Shown here piece by piece: positions 23,963 to 37,292 of a DNA stretch of 64,000 bases. The stretch is from Meconema thalassinum (taxonomy: Eukaryota; Arthropoda; Insecta; Orthoptera; Tettigoniidae). The notes under the pieces were generated by a model, which was not told the DNA's origin, did no database searches, and was given only the letters and a program-made list of their open reading frames with translations. The stretch lies in contig OX336388.2 of the NCBI GenBank assembly GCA_946902985.2, positions 1,216,292,609 through 1,216,356,608 of the forward strand, read 5' to 3'. The position numbers and the translations under genes were made by a program. How positions within the stretch are numbered: the first letter of the stretch is position 1; the number at the start of each line of letters is the position of its first letter.

Positions 23963-25969
23963 CTATAGGAAGGTCACGACAAACTAGATTATGAGTCACA
24001 CTTAAGGTGATCACACAGAAGGTAGCGGAAGGACGTGAGGCACTAGCTGCTCGTCTCTCACGCGGAGGCCGTGGTTAGAATCCCAGAAATACCAAGGTGG
24101 AGACCTCATCTGACAAAGATGCACCATGAACTACAACTAGGCTACGACGCCAGAAGACGGATACATAGGATAGTATGTAGTAATTAAGTATAATAGAAGA
24201 GGCGCCCGAAACAGACGTCTACGTCACGGCCGCATCGAGGGCTGACCTGCCCACAACAACGCTGCACGACGGATATAATGAGCGTATTTATGGCCAGTGT
24301 ATTCCTACTAACCATTGTATATTCTATTCCAGCTAAGAGCTCCACCGCAACGACAAGAAAATGATCATTACAACAGGTAATGTAAATGCCTGAAGGCGCC
24401 ACCCCTTTTTTCTCTTACACACGATAAAATACATTTTGTTACACTACACTACATCACAACAATTCACACTCTCACATAGACACACAGGGGTTATAGATAT
24501 AAGTAAGTAGTTTAGGACTACAAATAGCTATAAAATAATATAGCATACAACGCGCACCAGCAGGCGGCAACGAAAAACAATTGGTGGACATAAACAGCGC
24601 TGAATGAATGACATGCCGATTGTTAATAACCATTCCTTTTAATTTCAGATAGCGAACAAGGAGGCATCAACAACATTTACATGCACACTCTCTATTATTT
24701 TACAGATGGCGAAACTATGTAAATAGCTATTGTATTTACACTTTCAAGGCCAGAAAACAAACATGTCTTCCTCTTCTTACAGCACACACATTACCCTTCG
24801 TTTCTTCCCACATCACACACTAACTTGCACCAGAAACACGACGACAAATCTGTACAGTAATGGCAGGTACCTGTGGGGTACCAGGCGGTCACTAACATAT
24901 ATATGATAACACCTACCTTGTGGTGTCACACTACGGTGGTAAGAGCCGGCATAATTTGTAAATGGCGACCCTTACTGCTAAGGTAAGCTTATTCGCCCAC
25001 AGGGAATGGCTTACGTACTATAAGGTACTATAGAACGGCCAAATAAAGTTAAGACTAGTCAGTAAGATAGATTATAGGTTGGGCCCTAAATGGTTTAGCG
25101 CGCATCAGAATATAAATTTGGCCAAACCATTTTATTACACCAAAGTCGCAAATACTATTATCATGTATGTTATCAACACATTTTTATTACTATGATTATT
25201 ATCATTCTTAATGTGATTATTATTATGATCTATATTATTACCATGATTACTAACCACACACGGACACTATTACTGAGATTTCTTTTCATATGCACACTTT
25301 GTCAACATTACATTTTTGTACACATTTTATGTGTTTTATGTATTTTACGTATAATACCACTTGTTAACACATTTCATTTCCGTACAAAATGTACGGACAC
25401 TCCAACACTCCCTAATAAAACATGTTTAAGACCTTTCACATACAACCCTAATGGAGTGTTCATTTTACTTTTCTCTTATCTTTCTTACACTAAATAAATA
25501 TGTCATGCACCAATGCACACTAATGAGTTATAATTTTTTTCTGGCACCAAAAAGCCACGATCACACATACCACATGCCTGTTTTTTTATTATTATAATTT
25601 TACAGAAACCTTGCTATTTCTTCACCACTGTATACTCATATTGTAACGTCTTGTACAAACTGTAATTTTAAAAAAATCACGACTGTATTTTTTCCATGCC
25701 ATGTACTCACCAATGTTTGTAAAACACATTGTCAACATTTTCATCTCCATCAGAATATCATAGAAATTTTATATAAATACTGTTCCACCCTTGAAACCTA
25801 CCCTACCTGAGAATACACTACATTGCTACAGCTGAGACACCAAGGTACAAATACACAGCCATACTTCCCACACGACCAGGAGAAGAAGGAAGAGGACCTA
25901 GGAGAAAGGGAAGCACCATTACGACTAAGTACAGTCTACAGTGATGTAGACTAACCCGGAACGAGGTGT

Positions 25970-26495
25970 TGTTGTACCTTTAAGGACATATAATGTCCTT
26001 AAGAGATACATTCACATATACCTACAAATCTACAACTAACTTTACACTCCAGACACCTATAATTGCCTACAAACATCTACAATTACACCCCTATCATCTA
26101 CGCCACCTACACCTATCTGCCCAAGACTGGACACTACTTCACCCTTAAAGCCAGCCCAAAGTTGCAAGCAGCAACAACAGCAACACACTTCATTTTTACA
26201 CCAAGCTGGCAGAGCCACACCACAGCTCTTGCCTAAGCGCTTGCTACATCCATCAACAAATACACAGGAACTGTTTACTAGAACAGCAATGTGGCAATTT
26301 AGCAACGGTCAGCACATCAAAACATTTAAATAGATCCCTCACTCAGAGGGAGATCGTCTGTTACCCCGTAGGGCTGCCCGATTGACAACCGACTACAAGA
26401 GTACCAGGTGAGTGTATCTCAGGTGTCCCACATACTGTTAACTCCTACCCTATTACCATACCCATTCAATTTGTAAAACAATGCATTCACATTGT
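25970..26495 (+). repeat. 3' LTR of LTR-1, left part
   Basis: It matches 1697-2222. The LTR is interrupted by the Sola-like element and continues at 37485. After removing one copy of the 59-bp duplication the LTR is 978 bp, the same length as the 5' LTR. Confidence 0.9.
26437..26495 (+). repeat. 59-bp direct duplication, left copy
   Basis: This 59-bp block (starting GTTAACTCCTACCC, ending TTCACATTGT) is identical to 37485-37543 and abuts both ends of the Sola-like element. The 5' LTR holds only one copy (2166-2224), so the duplication arose with the insertion. Confidence 0.9.
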
Positions 26496-26676
26496 GAATC
26501 GTTTATTTCAGAAAGGGGTCAAGTGACAAATATGCCATTCATATCTCATACAAAGAATTTTTCATGGATCTTAAAAACTTACCACAAATGTGTGCATGTA
26601 TTTTAAACGTAATAACAAAATTTATATTTGTTTTAATTTTTTATATTTTGTAAAAACAGAACTTAAAAACTTTGTA

Positions 26677-26698
26677 CTTGACACCTTTCTGCAATAAA
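26677..26698 (+). repeat. Subterminal motif of the Sola-like element
   Basis: A CTTGACACCTTTCTGCAATA motif is repeated with few changes at 37324-37345, 37388-37407 and, inside the inverted ends, at 37457-37478 and (inverted) 26502-26523. Repeated subterminal motifs often serve as transposase-binding sites, so that is the likely role (inference). Confidence 0.55.
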
Positions 26699-27756
26699 GA
26701 AGTGGAACAAGGATATATTTTTTAGCAAAACTGAGAAATGTTTTGCGGTTTTGTAATGAAAACGAATTGTATGCAAAACAGTTTATTTATATGTATATTA
26801 GATAACATTATTAATGCAAGAAAACCATAATTATAACAAACAAAACCTGTTGAAAAGGAACTGGTACTTTCTTTTAACCTGATCAGTTTCAAAGTTCAAA
26901 GCTATACATTATCGGGTTGGTAGTACACTGATTTATTCGTCTTCTAACTCCACAGCACGTTCTGCATCCGTAGTAGGCCATTGCAATATATCGTTGTAGG
27001 ACTCATCATACCCAACAAGGTAAGGTTTGAGGTTAGTGAGGTATTTTATCTTCTTCACATTGATGGGAATCTGAATCAGAATCTGTTTGTAGGTCCTAGG
27101 CCAAAACTAGACATACCGGTATGGTAAAAGATGTGCAGGTTGAAGTATTGTATTTTTAGGTTTTCTTAAGGCCTATATTGTTGTTAAAAACACTTTCCTT
27201 CCCTGAGGTACACGCCATCTCAGTCGGCAGTTGGGAGGAGAAGCTACTTTCAGCAGAGTGAATGTTGAATGAATAGCAGTGTTAATGAATGGCAGAACCA
27301 CCACTTTTCCACGAGTATTTTTATTATAACAGAACTGCATGTATTGAGAAATTTTTAACTTTTCTTTGTGGTTCTTGGGAACACCTCTGCCAGAGGTTTC
27401 GTCAGAGTTCGTGGCCTTTTTGTATGATTGTGGCCACCACTTTTTGAAGCTTAGTATATCGTTAGGGGTGACTTTGTGAACCGTAAAACGATTGGTTTTA
27501 CTGGCTCTCAGTATCAACTCAATATACTCCTCCGGATTATAAATGCGATCATTTTTCTTGACAATGCGCTTGATAGCTCCAAAGTCTCTGTCACAAGGCG
27601 AGAATGAATGACCACGCACTGGGAAGTTGTGGGTAATGGTGTCAAATCTCCCTCTGTCGCATAGGTTCGTCAGAAACCTCACAACGGTATGGTTTTTGTT
27701 TAGACCTGATGGTCCATCACTGAACAGGATGAGATTTTTTACTGTGTTAGACACTT

Positions 27757-30700
27757 CGATATTTATTTATATATATATATATTTTTACGAGCACACATTT
27801 TTATTCACTGACAGAAAACATGTACATATACAGATGTTGTATCAAAATACAGGGTGAATCCCACATAAGATAAACTTGTGCGTGGGCTTCATGAACACAA
27901 TTTCTTATTTTTTTTTTGCAACATGGTATTTGACTGATAATAGTAAGAAAAGTTTACAGTAAAGGCATTAATTAAAAGGATACTAAAATAAAAGAAGACG
28001 ATACATTACTTATTTGTGACTGAGTTGGTTTAAATATGTTGGTGAAAATTTATAAGTTCATTTACTTTATCAAAGTTACTAAGCAGCCATATAAAAAGCC
28101 TTTTCTTCAGTATATTCAGTGTGTTATTTGTCACATTCACTGGCAATATATTGTATATCCTAGTGCTAAGACAACTTAAATTCCTTTGGCCAAGTAGTGT
28201 GTTTCGACGAGGGATATGTATTCCAGTTCTGTCTTGAAGTCTAGTGCACATTTCAAGTTGTTGTCCATTGGAGAAGAGCTTCATATTTTTATGTATAAAT
28301 ATGATTGATGACTGTACAAATAACTGTCGTATATTAAGCACCAAACTTTGTGTATACAGTTCACATGTTGGAAACGTTGGTGGCTTTTTGTACATAGCTT
28401 TTAGAATGAAATTCTGGCAGGTATTTACCTGAGCCAAATGTGAATCAAGTATTCCACCCCAACCATTTATTCCATATTGTAGTTGTGACTGGACTAAGGC
28501 AAAATATACAGTTCTCAAGACTTTTGCTGACAAGATATTTCTGATTCTGTAAAATATATAAATTAACTTTTGGAGTTTATTGGCCAATTTTGATGCATGC
28601 ATATTCCATTTTAAATGACTATCTATAATAATCCCTAAATATGTAGCATGCATTGACTTCTGTAGGGTATAGCAGTTGAATCTTTCGCCATTGTTACAAT
28701 TTGGTATGTGGATCTTCAGTGTTAAATTGTCTGTGGGTTGTAATGTTTTGTTGTGTGAGAAGCATAGGTACTGTGTTTTGGTTTCATTTAAGGTAAGGAG
28801 GTGGTTTCTTAGCCATTTTTGGACTGTAGCAAGGGTTTCTTGAGTTCTATTAAAAGTGTCCTCCCAAGTTGTTCCTGTGACGACAGTGTCATCAGCATAT
28901 GAGGTAATCATCGCATTACAGTTCAGCTCACACAAATCGTTAATATATAACAGAAAAAGAATAGGAGCTAAAACTGTTCCTTGGGGAATTCCAATTTTTA
29001 CTTCAGCACTTCTACTAAGAGTATCTTTGATTCGTACCTTTTGAATTCTGTTAAAAAGAAAACTTTTTATTAGTTCTTGAGGAGTACCACGAATACCCTC
29101 CTTTTCCAGTTTTCTAATGAGTATATTGTGGTCCACGGTGTCAAAGGCCTTTTTTAAATCCAGGAACACAGAAATTGTTCTTTTAGAACCATCGATGGCT
29201 TTATACAAATAATCAGTAAGGGAGAATATCGCATCTTGAGTACTAGTGTTTGGTCTAAAACCAAACTGATTTGGTGACAATATAATGAACTTATTCAGAT
29301 AGTTAAGTAATCTGGTTTTGATGCATTTCTCTAGTAGCTTAGAGAGGTGGGTTGTGAGGGAAATTGGTCCATAATTATTTAACTCTCTTTTATCATCTGA
29401 TTTATAGACTGGGATTATGATGGCAATTTTGAATGAATCTGGAAATTGCCCCTTCGTTAGTGATAAATTAAAAATATGGTGCAGTGGTAGTAGAATTTCT
29501 GAACTAATTATCTTAATTGTTTTACTAGAGATATTATCATAGCCATTTGCTGAGTTATCTTCTAGAGCAGCTATGTGGTTTGTTATTTCTGATTTTGTTA
29601 TGGGTATAAAAAGATAGACTGAGGTTGAGATTTTGCAGTGCTATCAAGTGCATTTGTGTTGTCAGGTTCCTTTCTTGTATTACTTATCTTTACAGAAAGT
29701 TATAAACCTATGTTACTAAAATAGTCTACAAATTTGTTTGCAATGGCAGCTGGTTGGGATGTTTCTTGTGAGTCTCTGATAAATATGCTGTCAACAGCTG
29801 AAGATTTATTTCCCTTCCTACATGTTATATCATTAATATTTTTCCAAAGGACTTTAGAATTATTGGAGTTTGACATAATTTGTTTGGAATAGTACCTTTC
29901 TTTTGCTATTTTAACAAGCCTGTTTATCCAGTTTCTGTACAATTTATGTTTATTAACAGTTTCTCGGACCTAATCACTGTTTGGGGATCTCTCCCTTTGT
30001 TTAACAATTTTCTGACGTAATTTATCTCTTATTCTAATAGAAGTTAAAATTCCAGTTGTGATCCATGGAGTAATTTTTTTAAATTTTGATATTACGTTAT
30101 TTATGGTAGTAGTGTGTTCATAGATGTATTGAGTCAGTAATTTAATGAAACTATCAGCTGCTTTGTTAGTATCATGTTCAGTTATGATGGATTCCCAAGT
30201 TTCCTTAGTTAAGGATTTTTTTAGAGTTTCATAATTTATTCTTACATTGTTCAAAGTATTTTCTCCTGTTTGTGGAGTGTATTTTTGAGATTTATTTTGT
30301 ATGAGAAATGTAGGACTGTGATCTGTGATACTGGTATGCAGAACAAAAGGGTCAAAGTTGCTGTTTCTGTGGGACTTAACATGTATGTGATCGATACATG
30401 TTCTGGATTTTGGGGTTATTCTATTTGGTGAGTTTATGTACGAAATGAAACCATTTGCATGTAATACATTTAAATACTCATTTTTAATATTTTGGGCATA
30501 TTGCCTTGTAGGATTTAAAATATCAATATTTATATCTCCTATTAATATACTGTGTGTAGCTGTGGGCAAGTGCTGGAGAGTATTTCCTAGTTCTTCTATG
30601 AATTTCTTTGGGCTTGTGGAGGGTGATCTGTATATAGCAAGTATCATGTATCTTTCTTTATTATATATGAAGTTGAGTAGGCTAGAATTTGCAGCTTTCA

Positions 30701-31080
30701 GTGTTTTTACAGTAGATATTGTAATATTTTGAATGATGTTTTCATGCACATATATCTTTATGCTGTCATGGGTAGAATTTTGAGGTGGTATGAAGTACTC
30801 ATTATATCCTAAAATAGCAAATGGTATATCCTCAATGAGCTGAGTTTCAGACAGTATAATGACATCTGGTTTATGATCAAGTTGATCGAGCATAACTAGC
30901 ATACTTTCAAAATTTGTTATCATGCCACATATATTTAGGTGCATGACTTTAATTCCCACAGTAAAGCTAATTAATTTGTTCAAGTCTTGAGTACTGTTTA
31001 CAATGTTTGAAGTGATATCTTGGAAATTAAGGTCTACTTCGTTATCTGATGTCATACCGTAAGTTAGTTGTTTTATTTCA
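27757..31080 (-). mobile_element. Non-LTR retrotransposon (CR1/jockey-type LINE)
   Basis: A minus-strand LINE with an APE-type endonuclease followed by a reverse transcriptase lies entirely inside an intron of the Sola-like transposase gene. The 3' end is probably at the AT-repeat tail near 27757-27786. The 5' end, near 31060-31150, is uncertain, and I could not define a flanking duplication. It is younger than the Sola-like insertion. Confidence 0.75.
28030..31055 (-). pseudogene. LINE ORF2: endonuclease and reverse transcriptase, broken
   Basis: ORF2 supplies target-site nicking and target-primed reverse transcription. The endonuclease block (31055-29970) shows IILSETQL, LIGDINIDI, CIDHIHV and SITDHSP, the Mg-binding and catalytic motifs of the APE fold. 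A TAG at 29970-29972 interrupts the frame, which continues to 29700. A frameshift between 29700 and about 29500 leads into the RT block (to 28030), with NQFGFRP, FLDLKKAFDTVDH, GIPQGTVLAP and the SYADDTVV active site. The tail includes the thumb-like LGIIIDSHLKW region. It probably belongs to the CR1/Daphne-like side of the jockey group. One stop and one frameshift make it inactive. Confidence 0.8.
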
Positions 31081-32825
31081 AGGTACTTCCATAATTACTT
31101 TATACTCACTTAGAAACAGAATTTCATGAAATATTGATTGATCACTTGGCTCAGGCAAACATACCTTCAGTTTCCTTGATTCCCATGAACAAAAAACTAC
31201 ACACTTCATCTGGAGATTTGTTACCCTCTCCCTCGTGGTAAACATACAGTTTTGACTTGTTGCTTTTCAAATCGTGTATACAAAACACGTTTACCCACAG
31301 CTGTCGCATGTAAAATATTTCTTGGACCGGAATATTCGGGAGCGGCAAGTTTTGCATGAAGTCAAAGCACAGAGCAGCAGTATCTTCATCCACAATTTTT
31401 GACATTTCTTTCATAGTACTGTCATACTTGCTTGCCCTACTTCTGTGAATCGTAAGTTCTGCTACTGCAGCCCGCTTGGCATTGTCATTTAAACATGGAT
31501 CTCTAAGTTTAGCTTTAAGACTTTCGCACATACTGCATAGATCAACCTGTGGTCGACCAGAAGTGTAACCAAAGTTTTCCAAGAAATAACTGTAATAAAA
31601 ATTGTATTTAACAACATCTTTCAAGTCAGGATTTTCATCGATGAACATTTCATGCATTTTTGTGATACTAAGACGAGCATCCAAATACTTTTTTTTTTTA
31701 CCACCATAGAGGGTCACTTTAACTTCGTATTTTGAAATTTGCTCATGAATTCGCACACAATCACTCCCAGGAACTGCATTGCCACTCCTGTTCTGACCTC
31801 TCTTGTCTTAAGGAGTTGTATTTGTAAGTAATAACCGGTAAATCCTTTCCAGCCTTTTACGTGAAATGCCAAGTATATTCATAAAATCATTCTTACAAAC
31901 ATTATGTAGAAAACCACTCATCTTTATATTATATACGTAAGTGTGGTTTCTTTTAAAAGTTTGATCGTTATCACTTTCATGCTTTGGGTTATGTAAGCCT
32001 ACGCCTACTTTCTTTCTACGTTTAACCTCCTTAACCTCAACCAATGTTTCAATGTAGGCATCTTGGGAATTTTTGTTCTCAAGATTGTGAAAATAATTCC
32101 AATTATCATCTATTACATGCTCATGAATATTTATAGAACATTTCGCTGAACACTTACATTGGAGGTTCTCGAGCTTTTTCTTCGGGGGCACTTGAACACC
32201 AGAGTAAGAAACGTAACCTGCGCCTTTCACTCTTGCTTCACGAATAATATTCCATTTGTATGTTTCCTCCTTTCTCACACCCCGTTTTCCTTTAATAACA
32301 GGCTCATCGTCCGAGCTGTCCGACATTGTTTAAATGCTTTTGAAACACTTAAAACACAGCACAATATTAAACACCACACCACTACGAGCCTTTACTGGAA
32401 AATTGCAAACAGCATTTAGAACAAACCAAACAGAACAGGAAGCTCAGCTAAAAAGAAGAACAACGTAATACATATGACTCGGTACGATGCGGTGCCAACC
32501 TCCTAGGTGCGCCACAAAATTTACCTAGACTTTAGAACAGTGGCGTACCCAGACTTTCATTTTGGGGGGGTCATGTGCATGAACAGGGCCAAGTTCTCCA
32601 CGGAGGGGGGGGGGGGGGGGGCTGTGGTTATGCCAAGTAGTTAAGCTAGTAAATACATAAATTTCTCCGAACAAAGATATTAAAATACGTTTAATATGCA
32701 TAAACATGAAAAAAAAGTTCTTTCACAAACACAGTCTCTTTTTAGGCCTACAAAAGTTTAAAATTCACGGACAGTGAATCAACTTAGCTAAAAGCTAAAG
32801 TGTGCTGACAGCGATAAAACTAATT

Positions 32826-35800
32826 TTAAACGACAAAATCGCGGCGCCGCACACTCTTCTTCCCATATCTTGTTATTACTTTTTCTACGTCTACCTCGAT
32901 GTCTTCGTGTACATGCATGAGTGCTAAACCCGTTAGACGCTCTTCTCCCATACGACTTCTCAACCATGTTTTCAACCGCCGTAAGGTCGAAAAAGATCTT
33001 TCTGCAGTTGCTACATTTATTGGCAAAGTTGCCAAAATTCTCAGCAAAGTGTTTATTGACGGATAAATATCCCAGTCACATTGTCCAATGATACTGACAA
33101 CACTTGCTTTGGAGATATTTTCATTCGACTCCCTTGCCCACTTTTGTACCCAAAGTTCAAACTCATGTTGCACGGATTGTACTGGTACTTTGAGAAAGTG
33201 TTGGTACGTCTCAGCTACACTCTTGACTAGTAGTTCAGTATTTTCGTCACAATTCGTAAATGGCGGCATAAATACATTTAGGTTGAACGCTTTTAGCACT
33301 TCATCCGAAAACCGTCGTTTCAAATCCGAAATGACCTCATCAAGCAAAGGGATGTAAATAGATTTTCGGAAGAACTCTTCCACGTTGTCAGCTGGTGGGT
33401 TGTCACGGTGAATTTGATGCACAATTGTGCGAGGTCGTGATAATTCCATCCCCAGTTCCTGTGCAATAGCTTGAGCTCGGGCAAAGAGCTGGATGAATTT
33501 TTTGTCCACTTCTTGTCGTGTTTTTTTTTTCAAGGTCTGCGTTGTATCTTTAACCAAATCCGATGCCGTTTTTAAATCGAGCGATGGAGTTTGAAGATAT
33601 TTGCTAAGCGACTTTGTAGTTCCTGAAACAAATACCACCGGAACAACGATTAAAATATTGAACAATGGTATTAGTGTTAGATTAAAAAACATCTTAAAGT
33701 AAATAAACAAACAAAATTATCATATGTAAGTAATATGTCATTTTTTCTTACCTAAAACATCGCAAATGCACACCATGGAAATCACGAAATCTGTAGTTTT
33801 GATCGCCTGGAGTAAACAGTAGGCGTCGGCAGATGTTTTTCGGTCATGCCACAAGGAGATTTTCTCCAAGGCTCTTGCAATTTTGGGTAGGTTTTCCTGA
33901 AACTGCAAATGCCCGTCGTGTTTCTCACTCCAACGTGTTTCACACAATCCCTTTAAAGCTTTGTCGCCAAGTTCTTGTTTAAAATCCAGATGTCTCTTTG
34001 CAGACATATTTGCAAAAGCAATAATTCTCTGCATAATTCCGGTAGTGTTGCGGCAAGAAACAACTTTCGAACACTTTGACAGGCCGTTGTTTAGGGCATG
34101 ATTACTACAGGGACATCGTCTTGTGTTCACCGCCTTCTTGAGTAATTCTTGAACTGCTCCCTTCACATTTGAAGACATAACAGCGCAATTGTCAGTGCCT
34201 GCTCCAACCATCATTATTATATAAATAGAATGCTTTAAAAGAAGGTCCTCCACGACATGAGCAAGAGCGATACCCGTCAGTCGGCGTTCACCCTTTTCGT
34301 CTACATCTTCAGGGCGAATCGATTCATATGCGTCAGCAAAAGTGACTAAATCTTCTCTAATTGAATTCCCATACAAGTAGCGGAAAGACAGGCTGAGCTG
34401 CTCGATATGGGAGCAATCGGTGGTTTCGTCGAAAATTATTGAATATGGCCCCGCCTCTCTCACTCTACCTAGAATCACCTCTTGAATTTCTTCCTTGCAA
34501 CAGTCTATTAACTCATTTTGCGTTCTGGGACTGATGTAAGTAGCATTTGCGCCAGAATTTTCTAAGTGTTTCAACAACTTTTCATCTCCTGCTTCTATTC
34601 TAAAACGAAGCAAAGCTCTGAAGTTTCCTTCTTTAGCCACAAACTTCTCTTCCTCCCCTAAATTAGCAGCCTGGTCCTGGTCATTTTCTCCCGATTTTGA
34701 AGACTGTGGTAATAATAAACCGTGATCTCTGTGGCCACGGAGCGGTATGTTCTGACGGCCACACAGAAGGATTGTACTCAATATAGGCCTGAGTCGTTCT
34801 CTGTTTTCGCGTACTTGCATTTCACGCTGAGAAGATTGCTGATTAATTACCTCCAACGAAGGGTTGTGGTAGGATAGAAGGAAGTTTTTACCAGCTTCAA
34901 CTGCCTTTCTGTGATACTGAGTCCGCTCATGAGAGCAGAGTGCTCCCTTTTCACCCAATAGGTCGTCAAACATTGTCAATGGTTGTCGGACTAAGCGTTT
35001 CAGACTGGTGTTGCACTGATAACCTCCGCATTCTCCAGCGACGAAAAGTACACAATATTTACAATACAAGCCTTTATCTTTATGGGAGAGAACTAGCCAA
35101 AAATATCTGTCGAGGTGAGATCTCTAAGCAAACTTCCTCGTTTCTTTTCCCTTTTTCTTAATAACACAGTGCGGAAATGCATAATCCTTCGGTGGAGTCC
35201 ACGGTCTCTCTAACAGCTGACATTTTTCAAAATCTGTTACACCGGGCTGGCCCACGAAATTCCCAACATCCCATGCGTATGCATTGACAGGGTCGGCAGA
35301 TAAAGTAACAGTGGCTGGTGGACTGCTGAAACCCTCCACATTGTTGCTAGTACTATCTTGGTTAAGTGTACTGCTGCCTGAATTGGATGGCTGCTCAGAT
35401 ATTGAAGACGGCGAATTTACGCCAGCAGCTTCAGGCTCAACCGTGATCTTACGTTGTTTGGAGAAAAAACTATCAATGGTCCTAACGGTACACCGTTTTA
35501 TACCAACACCAGAGACAGGAGCAGTAGGGGGAGTAGAAATTGGAGCCGTTGCAGGAACAGTATTGTTGGTGCGCAGAAATTCACCACCAACACCAGCCGA
35601 GCTTTCTGGACACGAAGGAACGCCATCCCCATCCTGCACCAGGACAAAGGAAACAATGAACAAAAGAACAAAATCACCCGTTTGTCCCCCACCCTCAAAA
35701 AGAAACAATTTGATAGAAAAACAAAAGTACAAAATCACCCGTTCGTCCCCCAGCCCCCAAAGGAAACAATTTTGATTAAAAAAAAAAAAGAACAAAATCA

Positions 35801-35831
35801 CCCGTTCATCCACCACCACAAAAATAAACAA
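32826..35831 (-). pseudogene. hAT transposase (TTF zinc finger, DUF4371, dimerisation domain)
   Basis: This is the transposase of the enclosing hAT element. The N-terminal block has TIDSFFSKQRK and then a TTF-type zinc finger with the C-K-Y-C-V-L-F motif. An in-frame TAG at 35124-35126 breaks it. The 443-residue block (35069-33738) holds the DUF4371/RNase-H-like core: IIFDETTDCSHIEQL, GAGTDNCAVM, and CSNHALNNGL followed later by ETRWSEKHDG. An intron of about 129 bp (GT at 33751 to AG at 33623) joins it to the last exon, with LPINVATAERSFSTLRRLK, the conserved hAT dimerisation motif. The true start is unclear since the frame is open to 35831. Only the one nonsense codon is obvious. Confidence 0.85.
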
Positions 35832-37292
35832 TTGAAAACAATGTAACAGCAGCTAAGCTGCACCACAACCACCATCGATGTATTTGGCATGACAAATTTT
35901 AATTGGGCCTATACCATTTGCTTTTCTAACGATTATTTTTATAATGTATTGGTACACCTTACGATAAAATCACAAAAAAATACCTGTTGTAAATTCTACA
36001 TTTTACAAGTAGACCTGCCAAAGTTTAACGCTCAGAAAAGTACCAAAGTAAGACCAATCAACTGTAGCTATACTATAAAGGTTGTTCTGAAATAAAGACA
36101 TTTTGGAGATAATTAAATAATTAACCATAGAGCTAATATAAAGAATCTTTACTTTAAACCGATTTTTGGCTACCTCGAAGATCAAATATTAAATTTGAAA
36201 ACATTGATGTTCATGTTCTTTGCTCATAAACAAATATAAATAAATTGAAGAAAAACTTTTGTATCAGCCACCGACATTGAAAAGCGCCCAAAAGGCCTAG
36301 GGTAATTCAAGAAAAAATTAAATTAGCCTACATACTGCGAAAAATACAAAATAAATGGTATCGTATACGCCCACGGGCACGGTATCGTAGCGTACCTGCG
36401 ACGTATACGACCCCTTTTTCGCGGGAGGTGAACCTAATCAAACGTTTTTTTGTTTTTTTCATAAGGCAAATTGGGCACAAATCACCAAAGTAAACAGCGA
36501 GTTGCATGATCAGCGACGATGGTGTAGAGGCTGTTGATGTTATGATTTCACATTGATGGCAGCATGGCACAGTTCAACCAACACGAACCCCACAAAGGCT
36601 GAATTGAATTCAAAACTCACCATTTTGTAGGAAAATCCCTGGCGTGCTTAACCTCACGTATAACAAGAGCACAGCTCAGCCAAAAACACAACACAAATCA
36701 AATCTGTCGTCCGGATTCGTGAACAGTTTGCCGACAGTCACAGTGATTTTTTTTACGTTGCTCTCTGCTTCTCGCTCAACAACTCAAACTCAAATGCACT
36801 TTTCACTAATATGCAAAGGTCTTTTTAACAGAATGTTACATGTCACTGACACTACAAAGTACAAAGCTACTTTCACTACACAAAATCATCACACATCACA
36901 CACTGTTTACATTTGAATTTGCATTGTACTGCTCTCTCTTGTCACTGCCGTTGCTGGCGGGAAAGTAGGATGTGGAGGGGAGATGGTGCAGGCAGAGCGA
37001 CACTAGAGGGCGCGCCGTGTTGCTGTCGAAGGGAGCGGGAGGGAACAGATAGTTCGCAGAGGATTACGGCTAAATACAGGAATGGCCAAAGACGGTAAGG
37101 TAGGGCATGAGCACTTCTCGTAGTTCTCCGTCCGTTCCGCACTCATTATACCAATATCACTTGTAAAATTCGTTTTTACTTCGGTCAACTTTTACGGCAT
37201 TAAAGGAAATAAATACGGGCGAATTCCTAGATGCAGATATTTTTTGGGGGGGTCATGACCCCCGTGACCCCCCCCCCTTGCGTACGCCACTG
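35832..37292. other. 5' non-coding part of the hAT element
   Basis: No domain-bearing ORF. It is presumably promoter and leader sequence of the transposase gene. The GC content rises near 36910-37130. The inverted end is at its right edge. Confidence 0.5.

Larger units (their letters stand above)
21950..25969 (+). other. LTR-1 body, 3' part, A/C-rich and mostly non-coding
   Basis: The A/C strand bias of 2675-8069 resumes here. One stop-free plus-strand frame of about 110 codons (22500-22838) is open but has no recognised domain. No reverse transcriptase or integrase is seen. A purine-rich stretch at about 25881-25912 lies upstream of the 3' LTR. Toward 25200-25700 the sequence becomes AT-rich with ATT repeats. 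Confidence 0.5.
26933..32326 (-). pseudogene. Sola2-like transposase gene (DUF7869), spliced and broken
   Basis: The product would be the transposase of the enclosing element. The first coding block starts at the ATG at 32324-32326. It has a basic N-terminus, a C-x-C-x3-C zinc-like cluster and a CKNDFMNILGISRKRLERI stretch. A same-frame TAA at 31808-31810 interrupts it. The frame then continues through a DLCSMCESL cysteine motif and NLPLPNIPVQEIFYMRQLW to a donor (GTATGT at 31164). The next exon starts at 27741 after AACACAG and carries FSDGPSG, GHSFSPCDRDFG and FKKWWPQ. A TAG ends that frame at 27173-27175. A last exon (about 27082-26933) ends in ERAVELEDE. At least two nonsense codons kill the gene. 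The LINE lies in the intron between 31164 and 27742. Confidence 0.7.
32538..37292 (-). mobile_element. hAT transposon with DUF4371-type transposase
   Basis: The ends CAGTGGCGTACCCAGA and (inverted) CAGTGGCGTACGCAAG are flanked by the 8-bp TSD CTTTAGAA (32530-32537 and 37293-37300). A G run near 32606-32620 and a C run near 37269-37278 lie just inside the ends. The coding part is at 32826-35831. It inserted into the upstream region of the Sola-like element. Confidence 0.92.

Noticed and set aside
35284..35846. Plus-strand ORFs of 163 and 130 residues
   Set aside because: Antisense to the N-terminal exon of the hAT transposase.
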